Below, piece after piece: positions 17,414 through 25,555 of a DNA stretch of 64,000 nucleotides (the stretch's first letter is position 1; each line of letters opens with the position of its first letter). The notes under the pieces are model-generated. The model was not told where the DNA came from, did no database searches, and was given only the letters and a program-made list of their open reading frames with translations. The position numbers were made by a program, and so were the translations under genes. Source of the stretch: Bradyrhizobium sp. JYMT SZCCT0180 (GTDB lineage: Bacteria > Pseudomonadota > Alphaproteobacteria > Rhizobiales > Xanthobacteraceae); the NCBI RefSeq assembly GCF_018130165.1, contig NZ_JAFCLZ010000008.1:62001-126000 (forward strand), written 5' to 3'.

Positions 17414-17503
17414 GGTGTTTTCCTCTTGCAATACGCGTTCAACTAATGCCGGAGGAGGGCATCAGCCAAGGTGAGGGAAGCGACGTGTTCATTGCCAAAA
17501 TGG

Positions 17504-18295
17504 CTAAGTGAACTTGTGGAAGTCCGGCGTCCGCTTCTCGTTGAAGGCGGCGACGCCTTCCTTCGATTCCGCGGTATCGTAGAACAGCTTCACGGCATGA
17601 AGGGCGAGGTTGCTGATACCGCGAATGTTGTCGCTGTCGGCGTTGAAGGAGCGTTTTGCGAGCGCGATCGCGGTCGGTGACCGCTGCGCGAGCTTGTCGG
17701 TCCAGTCCTTGACCGCGGCATCGAGTTCGGCGGCTGGAACCACCTTGTTGACCAGCCCCATTTCACGCGCCTGTTCGGCGGTGTAACGGTCGTTGATGAA
17801 CCAGATTTCGCGCGCCTTCTTGTCGCCGACGTGGCGCGCGAGCAGGGCGGTGCCCCAGCCGGCGTCGACGGAGCCGACCTTGGGTCCAACTTGTCCGAAT
17901 TGCGCAGTATCAGCGGCAATCGTCAGGTCGCACAGCGTCGCCAGCACGTTGCCGCCGCCGATCGCAAATCCGTTGACGCGCGCGATGACGGGTTTGGGAA
18001 CATCGCGGATCAGGCCCTGCAGCTCGTCGATCGGCAGTCCGACGACGCCGCGGCCGTCATATTGTCCCTCATGGGCGGACTGATCGCCGCCGGTGCAGAA
18101 GGCCTTGTCGCCGGCGCCGGTCAGCACGATGCTCGAAACGTTACGGTCGTTGGCGGCGATCTGGAACGCCTGAATCAGTTCTTCGAGGGTCTGGCCGCGA
18201 AAGGCGTTATAGACCTTGGGCCGGTTGATGATGATCCAGGCGGCACGATCGCGAACTTCATAGATTACATCGGTGAACTTGCTGGGGTCGAACAT
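17504..18295 (-). CDS. badI: BadI-like 2-ketocyclohexanecarboxyl-CoA hydrolase (MenB-type crotonase)
   Basis: Crotonase-fold enzyme of 263 aa that most resembles BadI, which hydrolytically opens the ring of 2-ketocyclohexanecarboxyl-CoA to pimelyl-CoA, and its relative MenB. Diagnostic are AFCTGGDQSAHEGQYDGRG, GFAIGGGNVLATLCDL (oxyanion hole) and PKVGSVDAGWGTALLARHVG, whose SxDxGxG element is the MenB/BadI active-site loop; NDRYTAEQA also fits. The ATG follows GAGGA. The gene immediately upstream (20 bp) encodes a BadH-like dehydrogenase, as in the Rhodopseudomonas bad cluster, supporting ring opening here. The actual ring substituents are unknown. Confidence 0.72.
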   Translation of the reverse strand: MFDPSKFTDVIYEVRDRAAWIIINRPKVYNAFRGQTLEELIQAFQIAANDRNVSSIVLTGAGDKAFCTGGDQSAHEGQYDGRGVVGLPIDELQGLIRDVPKPVIARVNGFAIGGGNVLATLCDLTIAADTAQFGQVGPKVGSVDAGWGTALLARHVGDKKAREIWFINDRYTAEQAREMGLVNKVVPAAELDAAVKDWTDKLAQRSPTAIALAKRSFNADSDNIRGISNLALHAVKLFYDTAESKEGVAAFNEKRTPDFHKFT

Positions 18296-18314
18296 CGTAT
18301 TGTCCTCACATCTG

Positions 18315-19073
18315 CTAGATCATGTTCATGCCGCCGGAGACCGAGATGGCCTGTCCGGTGATGAATTTGCCGTCGTCCGACGCCAGCAGGGCAATGATGC
18401 CGGCATAGTCCTCGGGCTCGCCCATGCGCTTCAAGGGAATGCCGCGAACCATCGCGTCCTTCCACTTGACCGCCTGTTCGCCTTCGCCCAGCACGGCCGC
18501 CATCATCGGTGTGTTGGTGGGCCCCGGACACACCGCGTTCAGCAGCACGTTCTTGCGCGCGAGTTCGCGGGCGATCGATTTGGTGAAGGAGATCAGCCCG
18601 CCCTTGCAGGCCGAGTAGACCGCCTCGTCGCTGGTGCCGACGCGGGCGGCGTCGGACGCGATATTGATGATGCGGCCGCCGCCATGCTCGACCATCAGCG
18701 GCGCGATGGCGTGGTGGGTGTTGAGCGGACCATACAGATTGATCCGGATGATCTTGTCCCAGAGTTCCTTGTCGGTCTTCAGGAACGGCATCGGCCGGTC
18801 CCAGCCGGCGTTGTTGACGAGAACCCAGATCGGGCCAAGTTCGGCTTCGACCTGCGCGACTGCGCGATCGACCGAGGCGCGGTCGCCGACATCGACCGTG
18901 TAGGTCGTGATCGCCGACTTCGGCGCCAGTTTCGCCGTCTCATGTCCGGCGTCGGGATTGATGTCGAAAATCGCGACCTTGCAGCCTTCTTCCGCGAGCC
19001 GAAGGGTGATGGCGCGGCCGATGCCCTGGCCGCCGCCGGTAACGATCGCTACCTTGCCTGATAAGCCTTTCAA
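18315..19073 (-). CDS. badH: BadH-like 2-hydroxycyclohexanecarboxyl-CoA dehydrogenase (SDR)
   Basis: NAD-dependent SDR of 252 aa. Cofactor motif TGGGQGIG, LVNNAGWDRPMPF and the active-site stretch ASDAARVGTSDEAVYSACKGG (YxxxK = YSACK) closely follow BadH as I remember it, including the NAGWD and SDAARVG pieces and the terminal GQAISVSGGMNM. BadH oxidises 2-hydroxy- to 2-ketocyclohexanecarboxyl-CoA just before BadI opens the ring. It starts with TTG after AGGGAG. It sits directly upstream of the BadI-like gene and downstream of an acyl-CoA dehydrogenase gene, giving the order dehydrogenate, oxidise, open. Confidence 0.72.
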   Translation of the reverse strand: MKGLSGKVAIVTGGGQGIGRAITLRLAEEGCKVAIFDINPDAGHETAKLAPKSAITTYTVDVGDRASVDRAVAQVEAELGPIWVLVNNAGWDRPMPFLKTDKELWDKIIRINLYGPLNTHHAIAPLMVEHGGGRIINIASDAARVGTSDEAVYSACKGGLISFTKSIARELARKNVLLNAVCPGPTNTPMMAAVLGEGEQAVKWKDAMVRGIPLKRMGEPEDYAGIIALLASDDGKFITGQAISVSGGMNMI

Positions 19074-19164
19074 ATCTCACTCCCTTGGTTTGCGACGCTT
19101 TGGTCGTCTGTTCTGTCTCGGCGGACCCCTCGGGCGCCCGCCGGCCGTGTGCCATCAATGGCGA

Positions 19165-20343
19165 TCAACCGCTCTTGGCGAGCGCAAAACCACATTGCGC
19201 GAACATCTGGCGGGCAATGATGGTTTTCATGATCTCGATCGATCCGCCCGCAATCTTGACGATCCTTGCGTCGACATAGGCGCGCGCGATCGGGTACTCC
19301 GTCATATAACCCCAGCCGCCGAATAATTGCAGGCATTCATCGACCGCTTCGCAGTGAAGTTCGGAGGTGAACATCTTGGCCATCGCGGCGTCCACCGGAT
19401 CGAGCTTTCCTTCCATGAACAGCGAAATGCACCGATCGGTAAAGACGCGGGCGACCGTCGCCTTGGTCTTGAGATCGGCAAGCTTGAACTGGGTATTCTG
19501 GAAGTTGGCGAGCTTTTGCCCGAACACGCTTCGGTCCGACGTATATTCAACGGTCCAGTCCAGCACGGTTTCGGTGACGGTGGCGGAGCGGATCGCCTGG
19601 GCGAGCCGCTCCTGCGACAGCTTCGTCATCATCAGGGCAAAACCCTTGCCTTCCTGTCCCAGCATGTTGGTGGCGGGAATGCGGATGTTCTCGAAGAACA
19701 GTTCGGAGGTATCCTGGGCCTTCATGCCGATTTTTTCGAGGTTTCTTCCGCGCTGAAAGCCGGGCCGGTTGCTCTCGACGATGAACAGCGTCACGCCCTT
19801 GGCGCCCGCGCTGCCGTCGGTCTTGGTCGCCAGCACGACGAAATCGCAGAGCTGGCCATTCGAGATGAAGACCTTCTGGCCGTTGATGACGAAATCATCG
19901 CCATCGCGCACCGCGCGGGTCCGGATCGCCTTGAGGTCGCTGCCTGCATGCGGTTCCGTCATGCCGAGCGAGCCGATCGCTTCGCCCGACACCATCTTCG
20001 GCAGCCATTGCCGCTTTTGCGCTTCGGTGCCGAATGAAAGCAGATAGGTCGCCACGAGATCGGTGTGGATTAGAAATCCCGGGCCGCTCGCGCCGGAGCG
20101 CCATAATTCCTCGAACACGACTACGTCGAACAGATAGTCGAGGCCCATGCCGCCATATTCTTCCGGAACGGTACAGCAGAGCAGCCCTTCGGCGCCGGCC
20201 TTGAGCCACAGTTCCCGTGGCACGATGCCGTCCTTTTCCCACTGCGCGTGAAACGGCACGATCTCGCGATCGACGAAGCGCCGGACCGATTCCCGGAAAA
20301 TATGATGTTCCTCGCGGAAAATGGTGCGCTCGATCATCGACAT
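19165..20343 (-). CDS. Acyl-CoA dehydrogenase (candidate alicyclic acyl-CoA dehydrogenase)
   Basis: FAD-dependent acyl-CoA dehydrogenase of about 392 aa. It shows VPEEYGGMGLDY, MTEPHAGSDLKAI, GQKVFISNGQ, FGGWGYMTEYPIARAY and KIAGGSIEIMKTII. The MCAD-type catalytic Glu position is Gly, and LSQERLAQAI supplies the LCAD-type Glu. It is first in the minus-strand operon leading to the BadH- and BadI-like genes, so it may desaturate the ring acyl-CoA (AliB-like role); this is inference. Start codons GTG 20349, ATG 20343 and ATG 20337 are all in frame and none has a Shine-Dalgarno sequence. Site F begins only 14 bp upstream. Confidence 0.88.
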   Translation of the reverse strand: MSMIERTIFREEHHIFRESVRRFVDREIVPFHAQWEKDGIVPRELWLKAGAEGLLCCTVPEEYGGMGLDYLFDVVVFEELWRSGASGPGFLIHTDLVATYLLSFGTEAQKRQWLPKMVSGEAIGSLGMTEPHAGSDLKAIRTRAVRDGDDFVINGQKVFISNGQLCDFVVLATKTDGSAGAKGVTLFIVESNRPGFQRGRNLEKIGMKAQDTSELFFENIRIPATNMLGQEGKGFALMMTKLSQERLAQAIRSATVTETVLDWTVEYTSDRSVFGQKLANFQNTQFKLADLKTKATVARVFTDRCISLFMEGKLDPVDAAMAKMFTSELHCEAVDECLQLFGGWGYMTEYPIARAYVDARIVKIAGGSIEIMKTIIARQMFAQCGFALAKSG

Positions 20344-20356
20344 GTCCACATCAATT

Positions 20357-20374
20357 TAGTTAGGTAGTGTACTA
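20357..20374. promoter_or_regulatory. Operator-like site F
   Basis: TAGTTA-GGTAGT-GTACTA; the reverse strand reads TAGTACACTACC, nearly identical to site J. It is directly in front of the acyl-CoA dehydrogenase gene that heads the BadH/BadI operon. Confidence 0.6.
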
Positions 20375-20527
20375 TATGTTCGAGGATGGTAAAAGGCAAG
20401 CTGGCGCCGCGGGCTTTTTGCATCAGGGGTCGACGACGTCAGCGTCAGGACTTTCGCGTGCGTTCCCGGCAGATCAGCGTTGCAAACGCTGTAGAGTTTT
20501 CGCGGCGGCAGGACCATTCGTTTAAAC

Positions 20528-20545
20528 TAGTACACAGATATACGA
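20528..20545. promoter_or_regulatory. Operator-like site G
   Basis: TAGTAC-ACAGAT-ATACGA keeps the strong TAGTACAC half. It lies 40 bp before the FadJ-like gene and 154 bp from site F in the same divergent promoter region. Confidence 0.6.
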
Positions 20546-20584
20546 TATGCTATAGGGCGAAAAACGGCGGCGGAGAGGAAGCCC

Positions 20585-21883
20585 ATGGACGAACTGGGAA
20601 AGTTGCAGCAATTCCGGGCCGAACGCAGCGAAAACAAAGTCCTGCATCTTGTTTTCGACATGCCCGGCCGTCCGATGAATGTGTTCTCCAACGCCGCGAT
20701 CGCTGAACTCGCCATTTTCAGCCGGTGGCTCCGCGACAGTGACGTCAAGGGCGTGGTGATCCGCTCAGGTAAGCCATCGGCATTCTGTGCCGGCGCTGAT
20801 CTCGCCGAACTGGGATTGGCCTACGACATGATCATGGCAGCGCCGGCCGAGACGCGGGATCGCGTGGCGTTCGACCATTTCTTCCGTCTCAGTCAGGCGC
20901 TGCGTGGAATCGAGACCGCGGGCAAGCCGGTCGCGGCGGCAATCGCGGGCCTGGCGCTCGGCGGCGGCGGCGAACTGGCGCTTGCGACCCATCATCGGGT
21001 CATGGTCGACGATCCCAAGGTCGCGTTTGGCTTGCCGGAGTCACTGGTCGGGCTGTTGCCGGGAGGCGGGGGAACCCAACGGCTGCCGCGTCTGACCGGA
21101 ATCGAAAAGGCATTTCCGATCCTGCTGGAAGGCGCGCGGCTGTCCGGGCAGGGCGCTGTCGCCGCCGGCGTGGTCGATCAACTGGTTCCTGCCGGTGAAG
21201 AGGTGGCGGCGGCGGAACGATGGGTGCTGTCGCATCCATCGGCGTCGCAGCCATGGGATCGCCTCGGATGGCAGCCGGCGGATGCGGATGATGCCGCCTC
21301 GATCATTGCGCGAAAGCGGGAAAGCGTCCTGGCCGAAACCCTCGGACACTATCCGGCACCGCTCGCCATCCTGGATTGCGTCGCGGAGGGATTGCCGCAG
21401 CCCTTTGATGCGGCGATCCGCAGCGAGATGCAGATATTCGCAAAGCTCATCCAGCGGCGCGAGCCGCGCAACATGATCAGGACGCTGTTTCTCGGCCGGC
21501 TCGATCACGACCGTTTTCGCAAGGCGGGAGGCATCCCGGCGCCGGTGGAACAGGCCGCGGCGGCGGTATCGGAGGCGCTGCAGGCCGGAGCAGATGCAAC
21601 GCTTGCAAACGCGTTCGCCCGCGCCGGTTTTCACGGCCCGAGCAAGGCGCCGGCATTCGATGGCGTCATTGCGCAGTCAACGTTCTGGCTGGAGGCGGAG
21701 CCTGTCAGCGACGGCAAACGCGCGCTGCGCGAGCGGTTGACCCGGGCGTATGCCGTGGCAGACCAATGGCGGGCCAGTTTTTCAGAGGATCAGCGCCGCG
21801 CGGCGGATTATCTGCTGGTCACGAAATACGGCTTTCCCGCCTACATGGCAGGTGCCTTCTCTTCCGCTCAGCCGGGCGCTTAG
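20585..21883 (+). CDS. Enoyl-CoA hydratase of FadB/FadJ type, lacking the dehydrogenase domain
   Basis: A 432 aa protein whose N-terminal ~200 residues form a FadB/FadJ-type hydratase domain: SAFCAGADLAEL, then GLALGGGGELALA and FGLPESLVGLLPGGGGTQRLPRL with both catalytic glutamates. The middle part (RNMIRTLFLGR) resembles the linker before the 3-hydroxyacyl-CoA dehydrogenase domain in FadJ, but no GxGxxG Rossmann motif follows; the C-terminus GFPAYMAGAFS is faintly like the FadJ end. Full FadJ is ~700 aa. The ATG follows AGAGGA. It heads an operon with a CoA-transferase and an APH-fold kinase, behind site G. Confidence 0.8.
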   Translation: MDELGKLQQFRAERSENKVLHLVFDMPGRPMNVFSNAAIAELAIFSRWLRDSDVKGVVIRSGKPSAFCAGADLAELGLAYDMIMAAPAETRDRVAFDHFFRLSQALRGIETAGKPVAAAIAGLALGGGGELALATHHRVMVDDPKVAFGLPESLVGLLPGGGGTQRLPRLTGIEKAFPILLEGARLSGQGAVAAGVVDQLVPAGEEVAAAERWVLSHPSASQPWDRLGWQPADADDAASIIARKRESVLAETLGHYPAPLAILDCVAEGLPQPFDAAIRSEMQIFAKLIQRREPRNMIRTLFLGRLDHDRFRKAGGIPAPVEQAAAAVSEALQAGADATLANAFARAGFHGPSKAPAFDGVIAQSTFWLEAEPVSDGKRALRERLTRAYAVADQWRASFSEDQRRAADYLLVTKYGFPAYMAGAFSSAQPGA

Positions 21884-21946
21884 GGTGACGCCGGTGTCGA
21901 AAGCTTCCTGTACCGCGGCTCGCGCAACTCAATTGAGAGAACGACA

Positions 21947-23137
21947 GTGTCAAAACCTCTGACCGGCATCCGCGTCCTCGACTTGTCGAAGGTTTTGGCA
22001 GGTCCGTTATGCGCGCAATATCTCGGCGATCTCGGTGCCGACATCATCAAGGTGGAGACCGTCGGCCAGGGCGACGAGACGCGCGGCTGGCCGCCGTTTC
22101 CGGCGCCGGGTCTCGGCACGGTCTTTCTCAGCGCCAACCGTAACAAGCGCAGCATCGCCGTCGACATGAAGACGGAAAAAGGTCGCGAGATCGTCCATGC
22201 GCTGGCCAAATCCGCCGACGTGGCCATCGAAAGCTTTGGAACCGGGGTTGCCGAACGGCTGGGCATCGACGCCGCAACGCTTCGCACCCTGAACGACCGC
22301 CTGATCCATTGCAGCATCTCCGGGTTTGGCCGCGCGGGGCCGCTGAAGAACTCGCCCGGCTATGACGTGATCCTGCAGGCGTTTTGCGGGGTCATGTCGA
22401 TGACCGGCGACGAGGACGGCGGCTATATCCGCAGTCCGATCTCGCCGATCGACCAGATGACCGGCGTGCACGCCTTCAGCGGCATTCTGGCGCTGCTGTA
22501 TGCGCGGGAAAAAACCGGGAAGGGCGGCGAGATCCAGGTCTCGCTGTTCGAAACTGCGCTGGGCCTGCTCGGTTACAATCTCCAGACCTTCTGGGAACGC
22601 GGCGTTCAACCGCCGAAATGCGGCTCGAGTCATGAATCGCTGTGTCCCTATCAGGCCTTCGAGGCGGCCGACGGGCCGATCATGATCGGGGTCGCGAACG
22701 ACAATCTCTGGCGCAAGTTCTGCGCGGTCACCGGATTGAGCGCGATCGTCGATGATATCAGGTTCAAGACCAATGCGGATCGCGTTGCGCACCGCAAGGA
22801 AACCCTCGGTCATGTCGAGGCCGCGCTGCGGCAAAATTCCGTCGCGCACTGGAACGAGGTGCTGACCGGCGTCGGCGTGCCCTGCGCGCCGATCAATTCG
22901 ATCGCGCAGTTGCTCGACCACCCGCACACCAAGGCGAGCGGCATCATTGTCGACTATGAGCACCAGACCGCGGGCCGGCTGAAGGGCGTCGGTCACCCGG
23001 TTCTAATCAACGGCGCGGAACGTCGCGCAGGCAGGCCGCCGCCGGTGCTGGGACAGCACACCGACGACGTGCTGGGTGAAATAGGTCTGTCATCCGACGT
23101 AATCGGCGAATTGCGTCGGGAACGAGTAATCGGTTGA
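21947..23137 (+). CDS. CaiB/BaiF family (class III) CoA-transferase
   Basis: Family III CoA-transferase of 396 aa, moving CoA between carboxylic acids through an aspartyl-CoA intermediate. The N-terminus LTGIRVLDLSKVLAGPLCAQYLGDLGADIIKVE is typical, NRNKRSIAVDMK follows, and the catalytic Asp is present in SPGYDVILQA (about residue 140). The C-terminal GVGVPCAPINS and LGQHTDDVL are also family hallmarks. It starts with GTG after GAGAG. It lies 63 bp after the FadJ-like gene and could activate the acid substrate or recycle CoA from a product. Confidence 0.9.
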   Translation: MSKPLTGIRVLDLSKVLAGPLCAQYLGDLGADIIKVETVGQGDETRGWPPFPAPGLGTVFLSANRNKRSIAVDMKTEKGREIVHALAKSADVAIESFGTGVAERLGIDAATLRTLNDRLIHCSISGFGRAGPLKNSPGYDVILQAFCGVMSMTGDEDGGYIRSPISPIDQMTGVHAFSGILALLYAREKTGKGGEIQVSLFETALGLLGYNLQTFWERGVQPPKCGSSHESLCPYQAFEAADGPIMIGVANDNLWRKFCAVTGLSAIVDDIRFKTNADRVAHRKETLGHVEAALRQNSVAHWNEVLTGVGVPCAPINSIAQLLDHPHTKASGIIVDYEHQTAGRLKGVGHPVLINGAERRAGRPPPVLGQHTDDVLGEIGLSSDVIGELRRERVIG

Positions 23138-23168
23138 GGTTTGCGCCGCTTAAGGGGAAATTGAGAAG

Positions 23169-24341
23169 ATGGGACAATCAACGGATACGGCCCTGGCCGC
23201 GCTGAAAATCAGTGGACGTGTCGCTTACGAGCGCCTTGCGCGGCCAATGGCGCGCCGATTCGACGATGTGCCCTGCACACCTTACGCCGTCACGCCGGAG
23301 TGGCTGACGGCCGTGCTCTGCGGCAAGGTCCCGGGAGCCATTGTCACAGACGTTGAAGTCAAGCCCGCGAGTGCGGGCACCCACGAGCGGCATCAGTTGA
23401 GAGTGTCCTACAACGAGGAAGGTCGCCGCGCCGGCTTGCCGGTCTCGATCTTCACCAAGTCGCTGCCGAGCATCGTCACCCGTATGATCGGCGGCTTCAA
23501 CGGGACGGCGCGCGTGGAGGGCAGCTTCTTCACGCAGATCCGCCCGCAGCTCGAGATCGAAGCCCCGCTGTGCTATCATTCCGCCTATGATCGGCGGACG
23601 TTTGCGGCGATCCATCTGCTGGAAGATATGGTCGCAACCAAAAAGGCGACGTTCTGCAATCACAAGACATACGTCACCCGCGCGATGGCAGACGACATGA
23701 TCGATCTGTTGGCATCGTTGCACGGCCGCTTTTACGGCGATCCGACGCTGGCCGAACGCTACCGCTGGCTCGCCAGCTATCCCCGATGGTTCACCATTGG
23801 GGCTGCAAAAATGGGCACCGAGTATTACACAAGGAAAGCGTTTGACGCCGCTGCTCACGTCATTCCAACTGCGGTCATGGCGCGCCGCGACGATGTCTGG
23901 CCGGCAACGATGCGCGCACTTGCGCTGCATGACAGCGAGCCGCAGGGCCTCATTCACTCCGACGTGCACATCGGCAACTGGTACCGGACAGGCGCAGGCC
24001 AGATGGGTTTGTGTGACTGGCAATGTCTGTCACGCGGCCATTGGTCACGCGACTTCGCCTACGCCGTGACGGCGTCGCTGACGCCGGACGATCGGCGGAG
24101 CTGGGAGCGCGAACTGCTGGCCCGCTATATCGAGCAATTCGCGGAGAAGACCGGCGTCAAGCCGGACTTCGATCTCAGCTTCCAGCGCTACCGGCAGCAG
24201 ATCGTGCACGCGCTCGCGATGTGGACGATCACGCTGTGCCACTCGCCGCTGTTGCCGAACATGCAGCCCGAGGCCACCACGCTCACGATGATCGAGCGGA
24301 TGACGACGGCGATGGCCGATCTGGATGCGCTCGATAGTTGA
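23169..24341 (+). CDS. APH/ecdysteroid-kinase-like phosphotransferase
   Basis: Protein of 390 aa with an aminoglycoside-phosphotransferase/choline-kinase fold. The catalytic Brenner motif is clear: LIHSDVHIGNWYRTG (H-x-D-x4-N), followed by GLCDWQ with the Mg-binding Asp. The N-terminal lobe is divergent and fits the ecdysteroid-kinase-like branch better than drug-resistance kinases. It lies 31 bp after the CoA-transferase in the site-G operon. Kinases of this superfamily phosphorylate 4-hydroxyacyl-CoA in levulinate catabolism, so a hydroxylated intermediate is a plausible substrate; resistance is unlikely in this setting. Confidence 0.8.
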   Translation: MGQSTDTALAALKISGRVAYERLARPMARRFDDVPCTPYAVTPEWLTAVLCGKVPGAIVTDVEVKPASAGTHERHQLRVSYNEEGRRAGLPVSIFTKSLPSIVTRMIGGFNGTARVEGSFFTQIRPQLEIEAPLCYHSAYDRRTFAAIHLLEDMVATKKATFCNHKTYVTRAMADDMIDLLASLHGRFYGDPTLAERYRWLASYPRWFTIGAAKMGTEYYTRKAFDAAAHVIPTAVMARRDDVWPATMRALALHDSEPQGLIHSDVHIGNWYRTGAGQMGLCDWQCLSRGHWSRDFAYAVTASLTPDDRRSWERELLARYIEQFAEKTGVKPDFDLSFQRYRQQIVHALAMWTITLCHSPLLPNMQPEATTLTMIERMTTAMADLDALDS

Positions 24342-24697
24342 TCTTCGTTGGCTTGCAGCTTCGCGCGCCGAAGTCCGTCGCATCGTTGCGCTTGTGTACG
24401 AATTATTCAGCAGAACTCCCTTCGTGACGGCATACGTGTGGCAGAGCAGCGCAGGTCGGTCGGCGTTTTGCGTTTGCGGGACATATAAGTATATGATAAA
24501 CACGTGTACTAAATAGTGGGCGTAGACCCGGCTCCGCCGGTACGGCGGGAAAAGAAGCAGTTGGCATCGCCCGCGATCGGATCGTTGGCACACGCTTAAC
24601 GTGGCGGGGAGGGTGTTTTGCGGAAGCGGGTGCGCAAAGTGACAGCGTATCGGACGGACGCTTTTCGTCCGACGACGCATGACGAGAGGGCGCCGGC
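24342..24697. other. Intergenic region before ABC transporter operon
   Basis: The 356-bp gap has no convincing gene. It holds site H and a possible promoter (TTGCGT at 24468-24473, 18-bp spacer, TATGAT at 24492-24497) that would be overlapped by the operator. The rest shows nothing I can name. Confidence 0.6.
24494..24511. promoter_or_regulatory. Operator-like site H
   Basis: TGATAA-ACACGT-GTACTA; the reverse strand reads TAGTACACGTGT. It overlaps a TATGAT hexamer upstream of the transporter operon and shares the TGATAA half with site I. Confidence 0.55.
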
Positions 24698-25555
24698 GTG
24701 ATCGCGCTGTTGATCGCCAATTCGCTGGCGCTTGCCTCGCTGCTGATCATGCTCGCCAGCGGCCTCGCGCTGATCTACGGGCTGCGCGACGTCATCAATT
24801 TCGGTCACGGCGCGATCTACATGCTCGGCGCCTATCTCGGCTACACGGTTTCGCTGGTCGGTGGATTCTGGCTGGCATTGATCGTGGTGCCGATCCTGCT
24901 TGCGCTGCTCGGGATAGCCTTCGAGTATCTGGCGCTGCGGCCCCTGCAAGGCAGGTCGCATATCGAGGTCGCGCTGGTCACGCTTGGCCTCGGCATCATC
25001 CTCGGACAGATCATCATTTTCTTCTATGGCGGCGTTGCGCGCAGCGTCGATGCGCCGCAGATCCTGTCCGGTTCGGTCACGGTCCTGAACCTGTCCTATC
25101 CGGTCTACCGCATCTTCCTGATCATCATGGGGCTGGGGTCGTGCGCGCTGCTTGCGCTGTGGCTCGGATACACATCCTCGGGACTCTATGTCCGCGCCGT
25201 GAGTCAGGATCCGTCGGTGGCGCGCATGATGGGCATCAATGCCGACCGGCTCAGCCTGCTGGTGACCAGTCTCAGCACCGCGTTTGCCGGAGTCGCAGGT
25301 GTGCTGGCAGGTCCCTATCTGTCGATTGACCCGGGAATGGACGTCACGATGATTGTCAACTGCCTCATCATCGTGGTGATCGGCGGCACCGGAAGTATCG
25401 GCGGCGCGATCGTCGCGGCATTGCTGTTCGGATTCATGCAGGTCGCCGGATCGGTTTTCCTGCCGAATATCGCTGCACTGGTTCCCTACATCTTGCTGAT
25501 GATCGTGTTGTTGGTCGCCCCCCGCGGCATCGGGCGCGGCAGGGTGCTCAATTGA
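24698..25555 (+). CDS. livH: Branched-chain-type ABC transporter permease LivH
   Basis: Integral membrane permease of the HAAT family, 285 aa, with about eight hydrophobic helices. The family signature GLALIYGLRDVINFGHGAIYMLGAYLGY is at residues ~22-49 and GTGSIGGAIVAA near 231-242. The GTG start has GAGAGGG about 9 bases upstream. It is the first gene of a transporter operon and overlaps livM by TTGA. With site H upstream and catabolic genes around, it probably imports the pathway's carboxylate rather than amino acids. Confidence 0.92.
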   Translation: MIALLIANSLALASLLIMLASGLALIYGLRDVINFGHGAIYMLGAYLGYTVSLVGGFWLALIVVPILLALLGIAFEYLALRPLQGRSHIEVALVTLGLGIILGQIIIFFYGGVARSVDAPQILSGSVTVLNLSYPVYRIFLIIMGLGSCALLALWLGYTSSGLYVRAVSQDPSVARMMGINADRLSLLVTSLSTAFAGVAGVLAGPYLSIDPGMDVTMIVNCLIIVVIGGTGSIGGAIVAALLFGFMQVAGSVFLPNIAALVPYILLMIVLLVAPRGIGRGRVLN

